Below the pieces are notes generated by a model, which saw nothing but the letters and a program-made list of their open reading frames with translations, did not search any database and was not told the origin of the DNA. A program made the translations under genes and the position numbers. Below are positions 9,960-19,678 of a DNA stretch of 64,000 nt, in pieces. The stretch comes from CAVPTL01 sp963729195 (GTDB lineage Bacteria > Actinomycetota > Thermoleophilia > Gaiellales > JAICJC01). The stretch covers positions 62,001 to 126,000 of the forward strand of contig CAVSNF010000004.1 of NCBI GenBank assembly GCA_963729195.1, written 5' to 3'. How positions within the stretch are numbered: the stretch's first letter is position 1; every line of letters begins with the position of its first letter.

Positions 9960-11382
9960 TCACACAGGCACGTGGTCGGGCTCGACCCCGACCGGAGCCC
10001 GACCGGGCCGATCGTCGTACAGCCAGCGGGTGGCGATCACGCCCACCAGGCCGACACCCGCGACCGCCACATATGTCAGCCGCACCGTGTCCACCACCGC
10101 CGGCACGAACGCGCCGACATGCTCTGACGCGGAGATCTGGTGCGCCGAAAGCGTGGCGGCAAAGACGATTCCTGCCACCGCAGCACCCACACCCGAGCCG
10201 ATCTGGCGGGTCAGCGGAATGGTGGACGTGGCCTGGCCCTCACGGCCTTCCACCTTGTCGGCGAGCACCGCGGCAAACAGCGCCGGGCTGGCGATGCCCA
10301 TGCCCAAACCAGCGATGGAATAGGCGAGGATCACGAGCGCCGCGCCGCCGATCGGCAGCGCCATCAATCCCGTCGCGCCGACCGTCAGCGAGGTTCCGAG
10401 TAGCACCTGCGACCTGGTCGACATGTTGAGCCGGGCCGACGCCATCGAACCGGTCGACCATCCCAGCGTGCACAACACCAACGCCAGGCCGACGATCGCG
10501 ACACCGTGATGGAAGCCCACCTGCAGCTGCAGCGGCAGATAGGTCTCGGCGCCCAGGAACACCACACCGGTGGCGAACCCGGCCACGTTTGCAGCGATGG
10601 CGTTGGCAGAGTGGGTGAACACCGGGGTGGACGTGCGCCGCTCCCACCACACGAATCCGACCGCGGCGGCCACCGCCACCGGGATCAGCAGCGTCACCGG
10701 CATCGAGTGATGCGATGCGGCCAGTAGCGCAGCCACGATCACTCCCAAGCAGCAGCGGCCCCAAGATATTCAGCGGCGTGCGCGCCCCCACCCGCTCAAA
10801 CGGCACTTGGCGACCGAGTGCCAGCTTGGCCGCCCAGGCAACAATCGCGATCAGCGGAAGGTTGATCCAAAACACCCAGCGCCAGCCGACCGTCGATGTC
10901 AGCACCGCGCCCAGCAGCGGCCCGACCAGAGCAGAGACTCCCCACATCGCCGCGTTGATGCCAAACGCCCGCGGCCGCAGCTCATCGGGCACCCGCGTCG
11001 CGAACAGACCAAGCGGCACCGCGAACATGAAGCCCGCGCCCAGCCCCAGGATCGCGCGTGACAGCGTCACCACCGGCATCGACTGCGCCAGCCCGCCGAC
11101 CACGTTGGCGACCACGAACAGCACACACGCGATCGTGAACGCAACGCCGGCACCGGAGCGGTCGATGACCGTGCCGGCGATCGGAAAGATGATCGCCACG
11201 GTCACGCTGGTCGCCCCGACGGTCGCGGCGATCAGCCCCACGCCGCCGATGTCCTCGGCCGCCGTCGGCAACGCGGTGGTGACCATCAGCGCGTCCAGCG
11301 ACCCCAGGAAGGTCGCCCCCAGGGCGGCCACCATCAGCGCGCGATACGGCGACCTGAACAGCGCGGCATAGCTCGGTGTCAT
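9960..11382 (-). CDS. MFS transporter, DHA2/EmrB-like drug exporter (frameshifted)
   Basis: Major facilitator of about 473 residues, with 12 or more membrane segments. Opening: LMVAALGATFLGSLDALMVT, with the TALPTAAEDIGG segment typical of drug:H+ antiporter family 2. Loop GFMFAVPLGLFATRVPDELR carries an A-like motif. A +1 shift near 10745 (TTGGGAG where TTGGAG would keep the frame) joins GPLLLG to VIVAALLA. Substrate unknown; neighbours give no clear hint. Confidence 0.88.
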
Positions 11383-11397
11383 CGCACGCGTGGGGAT

Positions 11398-12291
11398 CTA
11401 CTGAGCGGCGTAGATCTTGTCGGTCGCCGGATGGGCCTTGGTGATGTGCCGCTTGAACTGCAGCTCGTCATAGCTCAGGCCCGCCGCCGCGCCCACCAGC
11501 TGCGCCAGATGGAAGATCGGCATATCGAACTGGATGTCGGCCTCCTTGGACGCCTTGCCCTGCCAGGCATCGAGCGACAGGTGGCACAGCGGACACGGCG
11601 TCACCATGGCATCGGCGCCGGCGGCCTTGGCCTCGGCCAGCGGCTGGATCAGCTCACCCAGCGCGACCTCCTCGCGGGCCAGCACGATCGGGAAGCCGCA
11701 GCACTTGATCTTGGAGGGGTAGTCCACCGGGATCGCACCACAGGCCTCGATGATGCGCTCCAGCGACTGCGGCCGATCGGGATCCTCAAAGCCCAGGAGC
11801 TTGGAGGGACGCAGGATCTGGCAGCCGTAGAAGGGCGCGATCTTGACGCCTTCCAGCGGCCGCTGGGCGATCTCCTTGAGCCGCTCGTAGCCCTCGCCCT
11901 CGGCGATCTCCCACAGCAGGTGGCGAACCTCGACCGTGCCGTTGTAGGTGGCCGCACCGACTTCGCGCAGGTTCTTGTTGATCCGCTCGCGCAGGTCGGG
12001 GTCGGCTTTGAGCTTGATGTCGGCCTGGCGCAGGTTGAGCGTGCACACGTTGCAGATCGTCAGCAGCGTCTTCTGCTCGAGCTGCTCGGCCTGGCCCAGG
12101 ATGCGCGCGTTGAGGTGCAGGTAGTACTCCGGCCGGGCCTCGTGGATGTCGCCGGCGCCGCAGCAGGTGAACCCGGGGATGTCGACCAATGAGAACCCGA
12201 GCTTGGCCGAGACCGCTCGGGTAGAGGTGTCCAGCTCCTTCTGCGACAGGCTCGCAAGGCAACCGGGGTAGTAGGCGTAACTCGAGTTCAC
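11398..12291 (-). CDS. HdrB-like (SdhE-type) subunit of succinate dehydrogenase/fumarate reductase
   Basis: Third subunit of the complex encoded with the next two genes. It has two CCG domains (C-x-CC-x-CxxC): the first built from YYPGC, FTCCGAGD and CNVC, the second from FYGC, KIKCCGFP and CPLC. CCG domains occur in HdrB, GlpC and in SdhE of the non-classical type E succinate:quinone reductases, where they bind an unusual Fe-S cluster or contact quinone. GTG start at 12291 overlaps the SdhB stop as GTGA. No classical SdhC/SdhD membrane anchor genes are present nearby. Confidence 0.85.
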   Translation of the reverse strand: MNSSYAYYPGCLASLSQKELDTSTRAVSAKLGFSLVDIPGFTCCGAGDIHEARPEYYLHLNARILGQAEQLEQKTLLTICNVCTLNLRQADIKLKADPDLRERINKNLREVGAATYNGTVEVRHLLWEIAEGEGYERLKEIAQRPLEGVKIAPFYGCQILRPSKLLGFEDPDRPQSLERIIEACGAIPVDYPSKIKCCGFPIVLAREEVALGELIQPLAEAKAAGADAMVTPCPLCHLSLDAWQGKASKEADIQFDMPIFHLAQLVGAAAGLSYDELQFKRHITKAHPATDKIYAAQ

Positions 12292-13280
12292 GACTCCTGC
12301 TCTCTGTCGATGGTGACTCCCTGGCGCTTGGCGTCGCGGTCGGCCTCTTCGATCGGCTGCAACAGCTTGTGCAGCTTGCGGACCTCGTCGAGCTTCTTGG
12401 CTCGGTGGGGCTTGAGTGGATTGGGCACCTTGCCCGATTTGGCCATCTGCATCGCGAACTTGATGTCCATCGCCTGCTTGGGCGAGGTGTACGGGACCAG
12501 CGCGGTCTCGAGCAGATATCCGGTCATGCGGCTGGAGACATCGAACACCTGGGCGTGGCGGGCACCGCCGTCGGAGAGCATCCCCTCCGAGTAGATCTCG
12601 GCGCCCAGCTTGGCGATCGCGTCGCGCGGGTCGACCCCTTTGGGACAGCGCTGTTGGCAGAAGTAGCAGCGGGTGCAATCCCACACTCCGTGAGGGCCGT
12701 TGAGCGCGCGCAGCCGCTCCTTGCGCCCGCGGTCGCGCACATCACCGACGAAGCGGGCGGCCTTGGCCAGCGCCGCGGGGCCGATGAAGTCGGGATCGAC
12801 CTCCATCGAGTTGCACTCCGAGACGCAGCATCCGCACTGGATGCACAGCGCTTCCTTGAAGATCCGGTCGAGTTCCTCCTGCTGGATTCGCCACTCCTTG
12901 ACGGGAGGATCGTCGTCCTCCACCAAGTAGGGCTGGATCGAGCGGAACTTCTCCCAGAACGGCTCCATGTCGACGACCAGATCCTTGACCACAGGGAGGT
13001 TTCCCATGGGCGAGATCACCGGCACCTCGCCGGCTTCGACCACCGGCGCCATGGGCGTCTTGCAGGCCAGCACCGCGGCGCCGTCCATGCGCATTCCGCA
13101 CGACCCGCACACCGCCATCCGGCAGCTCTTGCGGTAGGTGAGTGACCCGTCCTGCTCGTCCTTGATCTGGTCGAGGCAGTCCAGCAGCGTGGCCGTCTCG
13201 GGGGCGTCGATGGTGAACTCGTCGACGCCGGATTCTCCGGTGTCGGGGTTGTGACGCTGGACTCTGAGGGTGACTTGCAT
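12288..13280 (-). CDS. sdhB: Succinate dehydrogenase/fumarate reductase iron-sulfur subunit
   Basis: Fe-S subunit passing electrons between the flavoprotein and the HdrB-like subunit. ATG at 13280 (MQVTLRVQRHNPDTGES). The [2Fe-2S] ligands are in SCRMAVCGSCG plus the later AVLAC. Two further cysteine clusters, CIQCGCCVSEC and CTRCYFCQQRCPKG, fit the [4Fe-4S] and [3Fe-4S] sites. At 330 residues it is longer than classical SdhB (about 240-260) because of a C-terminal extension rich in Lys and Arg. It begins 7 bases after the SdhA stop. Confidence 0.92.
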   Translation of the reverse strand: MQVTLRVQRHNPDTGESGVDEFTIDAPETATLLDCLDQIKDEQDGSLTYRKSCRMAVCGSCGMRMDGAAVLACKTPMAPVVEAGEVPVISPMGNLPVVKDLVVDMEPFWEKFRSIQPYLVEDDDPPVKEWRIQQEELDRIFKEALCIQCGCCVSECNSMEVDPDFIGPAALAKAARFVGDVRDRGRKERLRALNGPHGVWDCTRCYFCQQRCPKGVDPRDAIAKLGAEIYSEGMLSDGGARHAQVFDVSSRMTGYLLETALVPYTSPKQAMDIKFAMQMAKSGKVPNPLKPHRAKKLDEVRKLHKLLQPIEEADRDAKRQGVTIDREQES

Positions 13281-13287
13281 GACGCTC

Positions 13288-14973
13288 CTAGTAGCTGCGA
13301 ACAGCCGGCTGGTGCTCGGTGATGGTGACGGGCTTATAGTCGAGCCTGACCTGGCCGCCCGGATCGTGCCAGGTGAGCGTGTGTCGCAGCCAGTTGTCGT
13401 CGTCGCGCTCGGGATAGTCGAGACGGCTGTGTGCCCCCCGGCTCTCGGTCCGCGCGATCGCTCCGGTAACCAGGCAGTCGGCCATCTCGAGCATGGAGCC
13501 CAGCTCAATCGCCTGGATCAGGTCGCTGTTGAAGGTGGTGCCCTTGTCCTGCACGATCACCCCGGCGTCGTAGCGTTCGCGCAGCGCCGTGACCGTGTCC
13601 TTGCAGGCCTCGAGCTTCTCGGCGTTTCGGAAGATGCCGGCGTTCTCGTACATCACATCGGCCAGCTCCTGGCGGATCGCCCGCGGTCGCTCGCCGTCGA
13701 AGTTGTAGAGCATCTCCCGAATCCGCTTGTCGGTGACCCGCACCGCTGAGGGTGAGAACACCCCGCCGAGTCCGTTCTGGCGCACCTCCTGAGCTGCTGC
13801 GGCGCCGGATCGGCGGCCGAACACGATCGTCTCCAGAAGCGAGTTGCCGCCCAGCCGGTTGGCGCCGTGCACCGACACACAGGCACACTCGCCGGCGGCG
13901 TAGAGCCCCGGCATGATGGTGCGTCCGTCCACGTCGGTATCGATGCCGCCCATGTGGTAGTGGCTGCCCGGCCGCACCGGGATCGGCTCCTCGATCGGAT
14001 CGACACCGGCGTAGTCCATCGCCAATTCGCGGGAGCCGTGCAACCGCTCCATGATCCGCTTGGCGCCCAGATGGGTGAGATCCAAAAGCACGCAGCCGTC
14101 GACTCCCCGACCCTCGTCGATCTCGGTCTGCTCCGACCGCGAGACAACGTCGCGGGAGGCCAGCTCGACCGCGTTGGGGGCGTAGTTGAACATGAACCGC
14201 TCGCCCTCGCCGTTGCGCAGGTACCCGCCCTCGCCGCGGCAGCCCTCGGTGATCAGCACCCCGTTGGCCTTGAGCGTGGTGGGGTGAAACTGCATGAACT
14301 CCATGTCCTTCAGCGGGACACCCGCGCGCCAGGCCATCGACATGCCGTCGCCGGTGCAGGCATAGGCGTTGGTGGTGCCGCGGTAGATCCGCCCCAGCCC
14401 GCCGGTGGCGAGCACCACCGCGCCGGCCTCGACGCCCTGGACGCCGCCGTGCAGCAGGTCCCAGGCGGTGACGCCGACACAGCGCTCACCGTCGGTTACC
14501 AGGTCGAGCGCGAACCACTCCTCGTACACGGTCACGCCACTCTTGACCAGCTGCTCGTAGAGCACGTGCAGCAGCACGTGCCCGGTGATGTCCGCGGCGT
14601 AACAGGTGCGCGGCGCGCCGCCGGCACCGAACGGGCGCTGGGCGATCCGGCCGTCCTCGGTGCGCGAGAAAATCGCACCCATGTGCTCGAGCTCGTAGAT
14701 GTCGCCCGGGCCCTCGGCGCACATCACCGCGATCGCGTCTTGATCGCCCAGGTAGTCCGAACCCTTGACCGTGAAGAAGGTGTGATTCTCGGGGCTGTCT
14801 TCGCCGGCGTTTCCGAGCGCGGCATTGATGCCGCCCTCGGCCGCTCCAGAGTGGCTGCGGGTGGGATGCAGCTTGGACACAACACCGACGTCGGCGCCGT
14901 ACCTGGCCGCCTCAATCGCAGCGCGCATGCCCGCAAGCCCCGCGCCGACCACCACCACGTCGTGTCGAACCAT
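13288..14973 (-). CDS. sdhA: Succinate dehydrogenase/fumarate reductase flavoprotein subunit
   Basis: FAD-bearing catalytic subunit interconverting succinate and fumarate. The ATG at 14973 is preceded by a strong ribosome site (GGAGG, 4 bases upstream), which decides the start. FAD dinucleotide motif VVVGAGLAGMRAA, the covalent-FAD region RSHSGAAEGGINAAL, substrate-site FMQFHPTTL, REL/RDVVSRS and HYHMGGIDTDVDGRT are all present, as is GANRLGGNSLLE. 561 residues, normal length. First gene of the sdhA-sdhB-hdrB-like operon, divergent from pckA. Confidence 0.94.
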   Translation of the reverse strand: MVRHDVVVVGAGLAGMRAAIEAARYGADVGVVSKLHPTRSHSGAAEGGINAALGNAGEDSPENHTFFTVKGSDYLGDQDAIAVMCAEGPGDIYELEHMGAIFSRTEDGRIAQRPFGAGGAPRTCYAADITGHVLLHVLYEQLVKSGVTVYEEWFALDLVTDGERCVGVTAWDLLHGGVQGVEAGAVVLATGGLGRIYRGTTNAYACTGDGMSMAWRAGVPLKDMEFMQFHPTTLKANGVLITEGCRGEGGYLRNGEGERFMFNYAPNAVELASRDVVSRSEQTEIDEGRGVDGCVLLDLTHLGAKRIMERLHGSRELAMDYAGVDPIEEPIPVRPGSHYHMGGIDTDVDGRTIMPGLYAAGECACVSVHGANRLGGNSLLETIVFGRRSGAAAAQEVRQNGLGGVFSPSAVRVTDKRIREMLYNFDGERPRAIRQELADVMYENAGIFRNAEKLEACKDTVTALRERYDAGVIVQDKGTTFNSDLIQAIELGSMLEMADCLVTGAIARTESRGAHSRLDYPERDDDNWLRHTLTWHDPGGQVRLDYKPVTITEHQPAVRSY

Positions 14974-15067
14974 TCCACCTCCGCGAAGTACCGCGCCATC
15001 GGCGCCCAAAAGCAGCCTACCAAGCGGGGTCATGGGTCGCCGCAGCTGAGACTTTGTGACACAGCAT

Positions 15068-15085
15068 GTGAGCGCAAGTTCTCAC
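15068..15085. promoter_or_regulatory. Inverted repeat between sdhA and pckA, possible operator
   Basis: GTGAG, eight bases, CTCAC in the 176-base divergent region. A -10-like TAGACT lies at 15096-15101, pointing to pckA, so a protein bound here would overlap its -35 position. No hexamer resembling a -35 is seen there, in keeping with activator or operator control, but this is inference from one copy. Confidence 0.3.
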
Positions 15086-15149
15086 GGTTCTGGGGTAGAC
15101 TGGCAAGACGTTCGTGGGTCCGCAGAAGTCGTTTAACGGGGGAGATCCC

Positions 15150-16694
15150 TTGGCGAAGATGGTGTTTGCACTGCCCGAGGCGCGCAGCGTGCTGCGCGAC
15201 CTCACGCAGCCGGAGCTGCACGCCTTGGCCGCTCAACAGGCAACGGCCCGCTCCACCGACTACGGGGCGGTGAACGTCCACACCGAGGTGCTGGCACGCT
15301 CCAAGGCGTCCACCTACATCGTGTCCGACGAGCCTGATTCAGAGCCGCACCAGGCCATCACCCGCGACGAGTGGGAGCGCATCTCCGCCGAACAGGACGC
15401 CTTCATCGGCGAGCACGAGATGGTGCAGGTCGACGGCTACATCGGCAACGACCCCGACCGGCGAGTGCCCGCCCGGCTGTACGTCGAGCGCCGCAACATC
15501 AACATCGCCGCCATGCAGGACGTGCTCTATTTCCACAATTCCGACACCGAGCATGAACCGGAGCTGCTGGTCATCTACACGCCGAATCTGGCCATGCCCG
15601 GCTACCCGGACGACCGGCTGATCGCGGTCAACCTGGATCTCAACGTCACCCGCGTCTTCAACTCCGACTACTTCGGCGAGTCGAAGAAGGGCGGGCTGCG
15701 GATGTGGAACAAGCTCGTCTACGATCGCGGCGGGCTGGCGCTGCACGCAGGATGCAAGGTGATTCCGACCGCCTCCGGGGCCAAGACCGGGCTGATCGTG
15801 GGCCTCTCCGGCACGGGCAAGACGACCACCACATTCACCCGCCAGAACGGCTCGCTGCCGGTGCAGGACGACTTCGTCGCGTGGTGGCCGGACGGGCGCG
15901 TGTCGGCGACCGAGGCCGGCTGCTTCGCCAAGACGTTTGCGCTCAACCCTCGGGACGAGCCGACCATCCACGGGGCGGTCACCAAGGCCGACGCCTACCT
16001 CGAGAACGTGTCGATGGATGACGACGGGGCGGTCGACTTCTTCGACGAGAGCTACACCAAGAACGGCCGCGCGGTGTTCTCGTTCAACGCCATCGACGCC
16101 GCCGACGCAACCGTGATCGAGGCGGCCGACTTCCTGCTGGTGCTGAACAAGAACGAGAACGTAATCCCGGCCGTGGCCAAGATGAAGGGCCCGCAGGCGG
16201 CCGCCTTCTTCATGCTGGGCGAGACCACCGGCACCGCTGCCGGCGGTAGCGACGAGGAGGGCAAGTTCCTGCGCGTTCCGGGCACCAACCCGTTCTTCCC
16301 CATGCACCACGACAACCAGGGCAACCGCTTCCTGGAGCTGCTCGAGCGCAATCCCATCGACGTGTACGTCATGAACACCGGACGGGTGGGCGGCAAGGAG
16401 GGCGTGGCGGGGTCGAAGAAGGTCAAGATCCCGCACTCGTCGGCAATCGTCGAGGCGATCGCCGAAGGCACCATCGAGTGGGAAACCGACCCCGACTTCG
16501 GCTATCTGGTCGCGGCCCGGGTGCCCGGCATCGACGCGGAGGACATCGACATCCTGCAGCCCCGGCGGTTGTACGAGGCGACCGGGCGATCCGACGAGTA
16601 CGCCCAGCGGGTGGGGCAGCTGAAGACCGAGCGGGCCGAGTTCCTGGCCCAGTTCCCAAGCTTGTCGCGCGAGATCGTGGACTCGGTCGGGTAG
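15150..16694 (+). CDS. pckA: Phosphoenolpyruvate carboxykinase (ATP)
   Basis: Converts oxaloacetate and ATP to phosphoenolpyruvate for gluconeogenesis. TTG at 15150 has GGGGGAG 6 bases upstream; ATG at 15159 is the alternative. Kinase-1a P-loop GLSGTGKTTT is clear. Other landmarks are FNSDYFGESKKGG, a FPVQDDF-like kinase-2 region (LPVQDDFVAWW) and the adenine-binding KMKGPQAAAFFMLGETTGTAAG. About 514 residues, normal for the ATP type (GTP types are longer and lack this P-loop form). It adjoins the TCA genes and drains oxaloacetate. Confidence 0.93.
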   Translation: MAKMVFALPEARSVLRDLTQPELHALAAQQATARSTDYGAVNVHTEVLARSKASTYIVSDEPDSEPHQAITRDEWERISAEQDAFIGEHEMVQVDGYIGNDPDRRVPARLYVERRNINIAAMQDVLYFHNSDTEHEPELLVIYTPNLAMPGYPDDRLIAVNLDLNVTRVFNSDYFGESKKGGLRMWNKLVYDRGGLALHAGCKVIPTASGAKTGLIVGLSGTGKTTTTFTRQNGSLPVQDDFVAWWPDGRVSATEAGCFAKTFALNPRDEPTIHGAVTKADAYLENVSMDDDGAVDFFDESYTKNGRAVFSFNAIDAADATVIEAADFLLVLNKNENVIPAVAKMKGPQAAAFFMLGETTGTAAGGSDEEGKFLRVPGTNPFFPMHHDNQGNRFLELLERNPIDVYVMNTGRVGGKEGVAGSKKVKIPHSSAIVEAIAEGTIEWETDPDFGYLVAARVPGIDAEDIDILQPRRLYEATGRSDEYAQRVGQLKTERAEFLAQFPSLSREIVDSVG

Positions 16695-16702
16695 CGGAGC
16701 GT

Positions 16703-17014
16703 TTGCCACCGTCCGAGACCAAGGTCGAGGTCCAGCGCACCGCCCGTGGCTTCGAGAACGCCGTCAACGAGCACGACTCCGCGCGCCAGCGCGACCACTT
16801 CTCGGCCGAGTTCGCCGAGCGCGACAACGACCTGGGACCGCTGCTCGCCCAAACGACCCGGGCCGAGCTGATCGGCACGGTGGCCAACCGCACGCTGTTC
16901 CAGCTGCACCTGGACGACGGCGACACCAACGTGGTGGAACTCTTGTGGCGCGACCACGACGGCCCCTGGAAGATCCATGACTGCCGCGTGTTCACCCTCC
17001 TGCCGGGAATCTGA
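16703..17014 (+). CDS. Hypothetical protein, possibly NTF2/SnoaL-like
   Basis: 103 residues from a TTG at 16703, 8 bases after the pckA stop with GGAG just upstream, so probably in the pckA transcript. The sequence (FENAVNEHDSARQRDHFS near the N-terminus, then LIGTVANRTLFQLHL and WKIHDCRVFTLLPGI at the end) has the helix-then-sheet order of small cone-shaped NTF2-like proteins ending in a dipping WKI strand. I cannot name a family with confidence or infer a function. Confidence 0.5.
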   Translation: MPPSETKVEVQRTARGFENAVNEHDSARQRDHFSAEFAERDNDLGPLLAQTTRAELIGTVANRTLFQLHLDDGDTNVVELLWRDHDGPWKIHDCRVFTLLPGI

Positions 17015-17101
17015 GCATAACCGGGAAAGCCGGTAAATAGGAGGATTTTCTCGGGTTTCGGGGTATCGTTTAAGCCCCAAGACAGGCGAGGAACTCACGC
17101 G

Positions 17102-17983
17102 ATGGCACCACCACGAGCGATCTGGACCGGCAGCATCTCCTTCGGACTGGTCAATGCCCCAGTGCGCATGTACACGGCCACCACCGAGAAGACGCTTCGG
17201 TTCAACCAGCTACACCAGCCCGACGGCGGCCGCATCGGCTACCAGAAGGTGTGCAAGATCGACAACGAGGTCGTGCCCGCCGAAGAGATCGTGCGCGCCT
17301 ACGACGTCGGCGGCGGCGAGTTCGTCGAGGTCACCGACGAGGACTTTGCGGCCGCCGCGGAGGCCGCCCACCGGGTGATCACGATCCACGATTTCGTCCC
17401 GGCCACCGAGATCGACCCGATCTACTTCGAGAAGACCTACTACCTGGGGCCTCAGGAGGGAGCGGGCGAGTCGATCTACGCCCTGCTCGCCGAGGCGATG
17501 GAGAAATCCGGCCTGTCGGCGGTTGCCACCTACGTGCACCACGACCGCGAGCACCTCGTCTGCCTGCGCATCCGCGACGGCGTGATCACGCTGGAGCGCA
17601 TGTTCTTCTCCGACGAGATCCGCGCGCCGGAGGGGATCGTCCCCGCAGGCGCCAAGGTGGACAAGCGCCAGCTGGCGATGGCCAACGACCTGATCAAGGC
17701 CTACACCGGGACGTTCGACCCCACCCAGTACGTCGATACCTATCGGGAGCGGCTGCTGGCCGTGATCGAGGCCAAGCGCGGCGGAACCACGGTCAAGGCC
17801 AAGGCGGCTGAGAAGGCGACCGCTCCGCCCGACCTGATGGCGGCGCTGACCGCATCGCTCGACCAGGCCCGGGATGCCCGCGAGGCCCGCACGAAGCAGG
17901 CCAAGGCAGCTCCCAAGCGGACTAAAGCCGGGGCAGGCGCTGGCGGTTCGAAAGCACCGGCGCGTAAACGTCGCAGCGCCTGA
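17102..17983 (+). CDS. ku: DNA end-binding protein Ku
   Basis: Homodimeric Ku ring that binds double-strand breaks and recruits LigD for non-homologous end joining. 293 residues with the standard opening (MAPPRAIWTGSISFGLVNAP), core FNQLHQ, ITIHDFVPATEIDPIYFEKT and the LERMFFSDEIRAPE block. A lysine/alanine-rich tail (KAAPKRTKAGAGAGGSKAP) is like the basic C-termini of mycobacterial Ku that aid DNA threading. ATG 17102 has GCGAGGAA upstream. Its last 62 bases overlap the 3' end of ligD on the other strand. Confidence 0.95.
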   Translation: MAPPRAIWTGSISFGLVNAPVRMYTATTEKTLRFNQLHQPDGGRIGYQKVCKIDNEVVPAEEIVRAYDVGGGEFVEVTDEDFAAAAEAAHRVITIHDFVPATEIDPIYFEKTYYLGPQEGAGESIYALLAEAMEKSGLSAVATYVHHDREHLVCLRIRDGVITLERMFFSDEIRAPEGIVPAGAKVDKRQLAMANDLIKAYTGTFDPTQYVDTYRERLLAVIEAKRGGTTVKAKAAEKATAPPDLMAALTASLDQARDAREARTKQAKAAPKRTKAGAGAGGSKAPARKRRSA

Positions 17984-19650
17984 GCCGGTCGCGCACGCGA
18001 TCCATCGTGAAACTGGCAAGGTCGAGCTGCGGCTCGACCTCGTCCCACTCCAGCGGAGCCGACACCAGCGCCGCGGGCACCGGCCGCACCGAGTACACCG
18101 TCGCGGTGGTGCGGCCGTAGCCGTTCTGGTTGGCGTCGATCAGCACGCCGTGCCGGCGTGAGCGCTGCCACTCGGTGGTGACCAGCTCGGGCGCGGTGTG
18201 TGCCAGCGCCCGTGCGATCGCGTGGGCGAAGTCGCGCACGGTGTCCTGGTCGTAGCGGCGGGCGATCGGGACGAGCACGTGGATCCCGCGTGAGCCGGAG
18301 GTCTTGGGATAGCCCTCCAGGTCGAGCGCGTGCAGTGCTGTGCGAAGCAGCAGGGCGACCTCGACCACCGCGCCGAACTCGGTGCCCTCGGCCGGGTCGA
18401 GGTCGAACACCACCCAGTCGGGCCGGTCGGGGCGGTCTGCCCGAGCGCTCCACGCGTTCATGTCGATGCAGCCCATGTTCACCATCCAGGCCAGCGCGTC
18501 GGGCGAGTCGACGATCGGGAATCCGATTCCCTCCTGGTCAGAGCGGGTGATCCAGTCGGGCATGTGCGAGGGCGCGTCCTTCTGGAAGAAGTGCTTGCCG
18601 TGGATGCCGTCGGGATACCGCTTCATCGTGAACGGCCTGGCCCGCAGGTGCTCGACCAGCGCCGGGGCCACGTCCAGGTAGTAGGAGATCAGCTCGCCCT
18701 TGGTGATCCCGAGCTCGGGGAAGAACACCTTGTCGGGATTGGTCGGCGTGAACCGAGTCGGTGCCGGTGGCGGCGCCTGGCCGGTGTCGAGGCCGATGTA
18801 GACCGGCGCGCGCAGACGCCCCTGCGCCGTTCGCTCGGCGTACTCCACCTCGCAGCGAAGCGTCGGCTGTACCCAGGTGACCCGCCCGGGACGGGTGCGG
18901 ACGACCTGCGCGGTGTCGGTCTCCAGCGGCTTCAGCAGCGCCGTCAGGCGGTCGAGCTCGTCGTCGGAGAAGCCCGTGCCCACATCTCCGCGCCACTCGA
19001 GTGCCCCCGCCACCGACTCGGCCAGCACCAGCGCGCCGAATCCGGCACGCGAGCCGGTGCCCGCGGTGTAGCCGGCGATGGTGAAGGTGTCGCGCTGCTT
19101 CAGCTTCAGCTTGAGCCAGTCGCGGGTGCGGCTGCCGGGGCGGTACAGCGAGCCCGATCGCTTGATCATGACCCCCTCCAGGCCGCGGCGCTGAGCCTCG
19201 GCCAGAAGCGCCGGACCGTCGTCGTAGCTGTGGGAGATCCGCACCACCGGCCCCGGCGTGACCAGCCGGCTGAGCAGCTCTCGCCGCTCCTCCAGCGGCA
19301 GCCGGGTGACATCGCGGCCGTCGAGTTCCAACAGGTCGAAGCAGAAGGCCGCCAGCGTGCCCTCGCCGGCCTGGAGCAGGGAGAAGCTGGAGTGGCCCTG
19401 CGCGTCCAGCGCACACACCTCGGTGTCGATCACGCAGGGCGCGCGCCACCGCCGCGGGAAGCGCCTCGGCCACCGGCTCGAACCTGGCGGCGTAGTCGTG
19501 CCCGCCGCGGCTCCAGAGCCGTACTTCGGACTCGCGCAGATCGGCGATCATGCGGTACCCGTCGAGCTTCAGCTCGTACACCCAGCCGCTGCCGGGGGGC
19601 AACGCTTTGGTGGTGGAGGCGAGCATCGGCAGTGGGTGTGTCGACGGCAT
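17922..19650 (-). CDS. ligD: ATP-dependent DNA ligase LigD, ligase-polymerase form (frameshifted)
   Basis: End-joining partner of Ku. Domain order is ligase first, polymerase second. The ligase adenylation lysine lies in VYELKLDGYRM, followed by SFSLLQAGEG, GLEGVMIKRS and the OB-fold end. The archaeo-eukaryotic primase-type polymerase domain begins about residue 290 (NPDKVFFPELGITKGELISY) with HGKHFFQKDAPSHMP and the metal-binding VFDLDPAE. No phosphoesterase domain is present. Mycobacterial LigD has the order POL-PE-LIG. A +1 shift near 19440 joins the N-terminal part to VIDTEVCALDAQGHSSFSLL. Confidence 0.92.
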
Positions 19651-19678
19651 CGGCGTCTGCGATGCTAATCCTTCGCCG

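Noticed and set aside
11431..12192. Long plus-strand frames opposite the SDH, PEPCK and other genes
   Set aside because: They are high-G+C antisense shadows with no domain signature or ribosome site and directly oppose strongly conserved genes.
15053..15101. Consensus -35/-10 promoter for pckA
   Set aside because: TAGACT is a fair -10, but the only TTGTGA is about 36 bases upstream, too far to be its -35.
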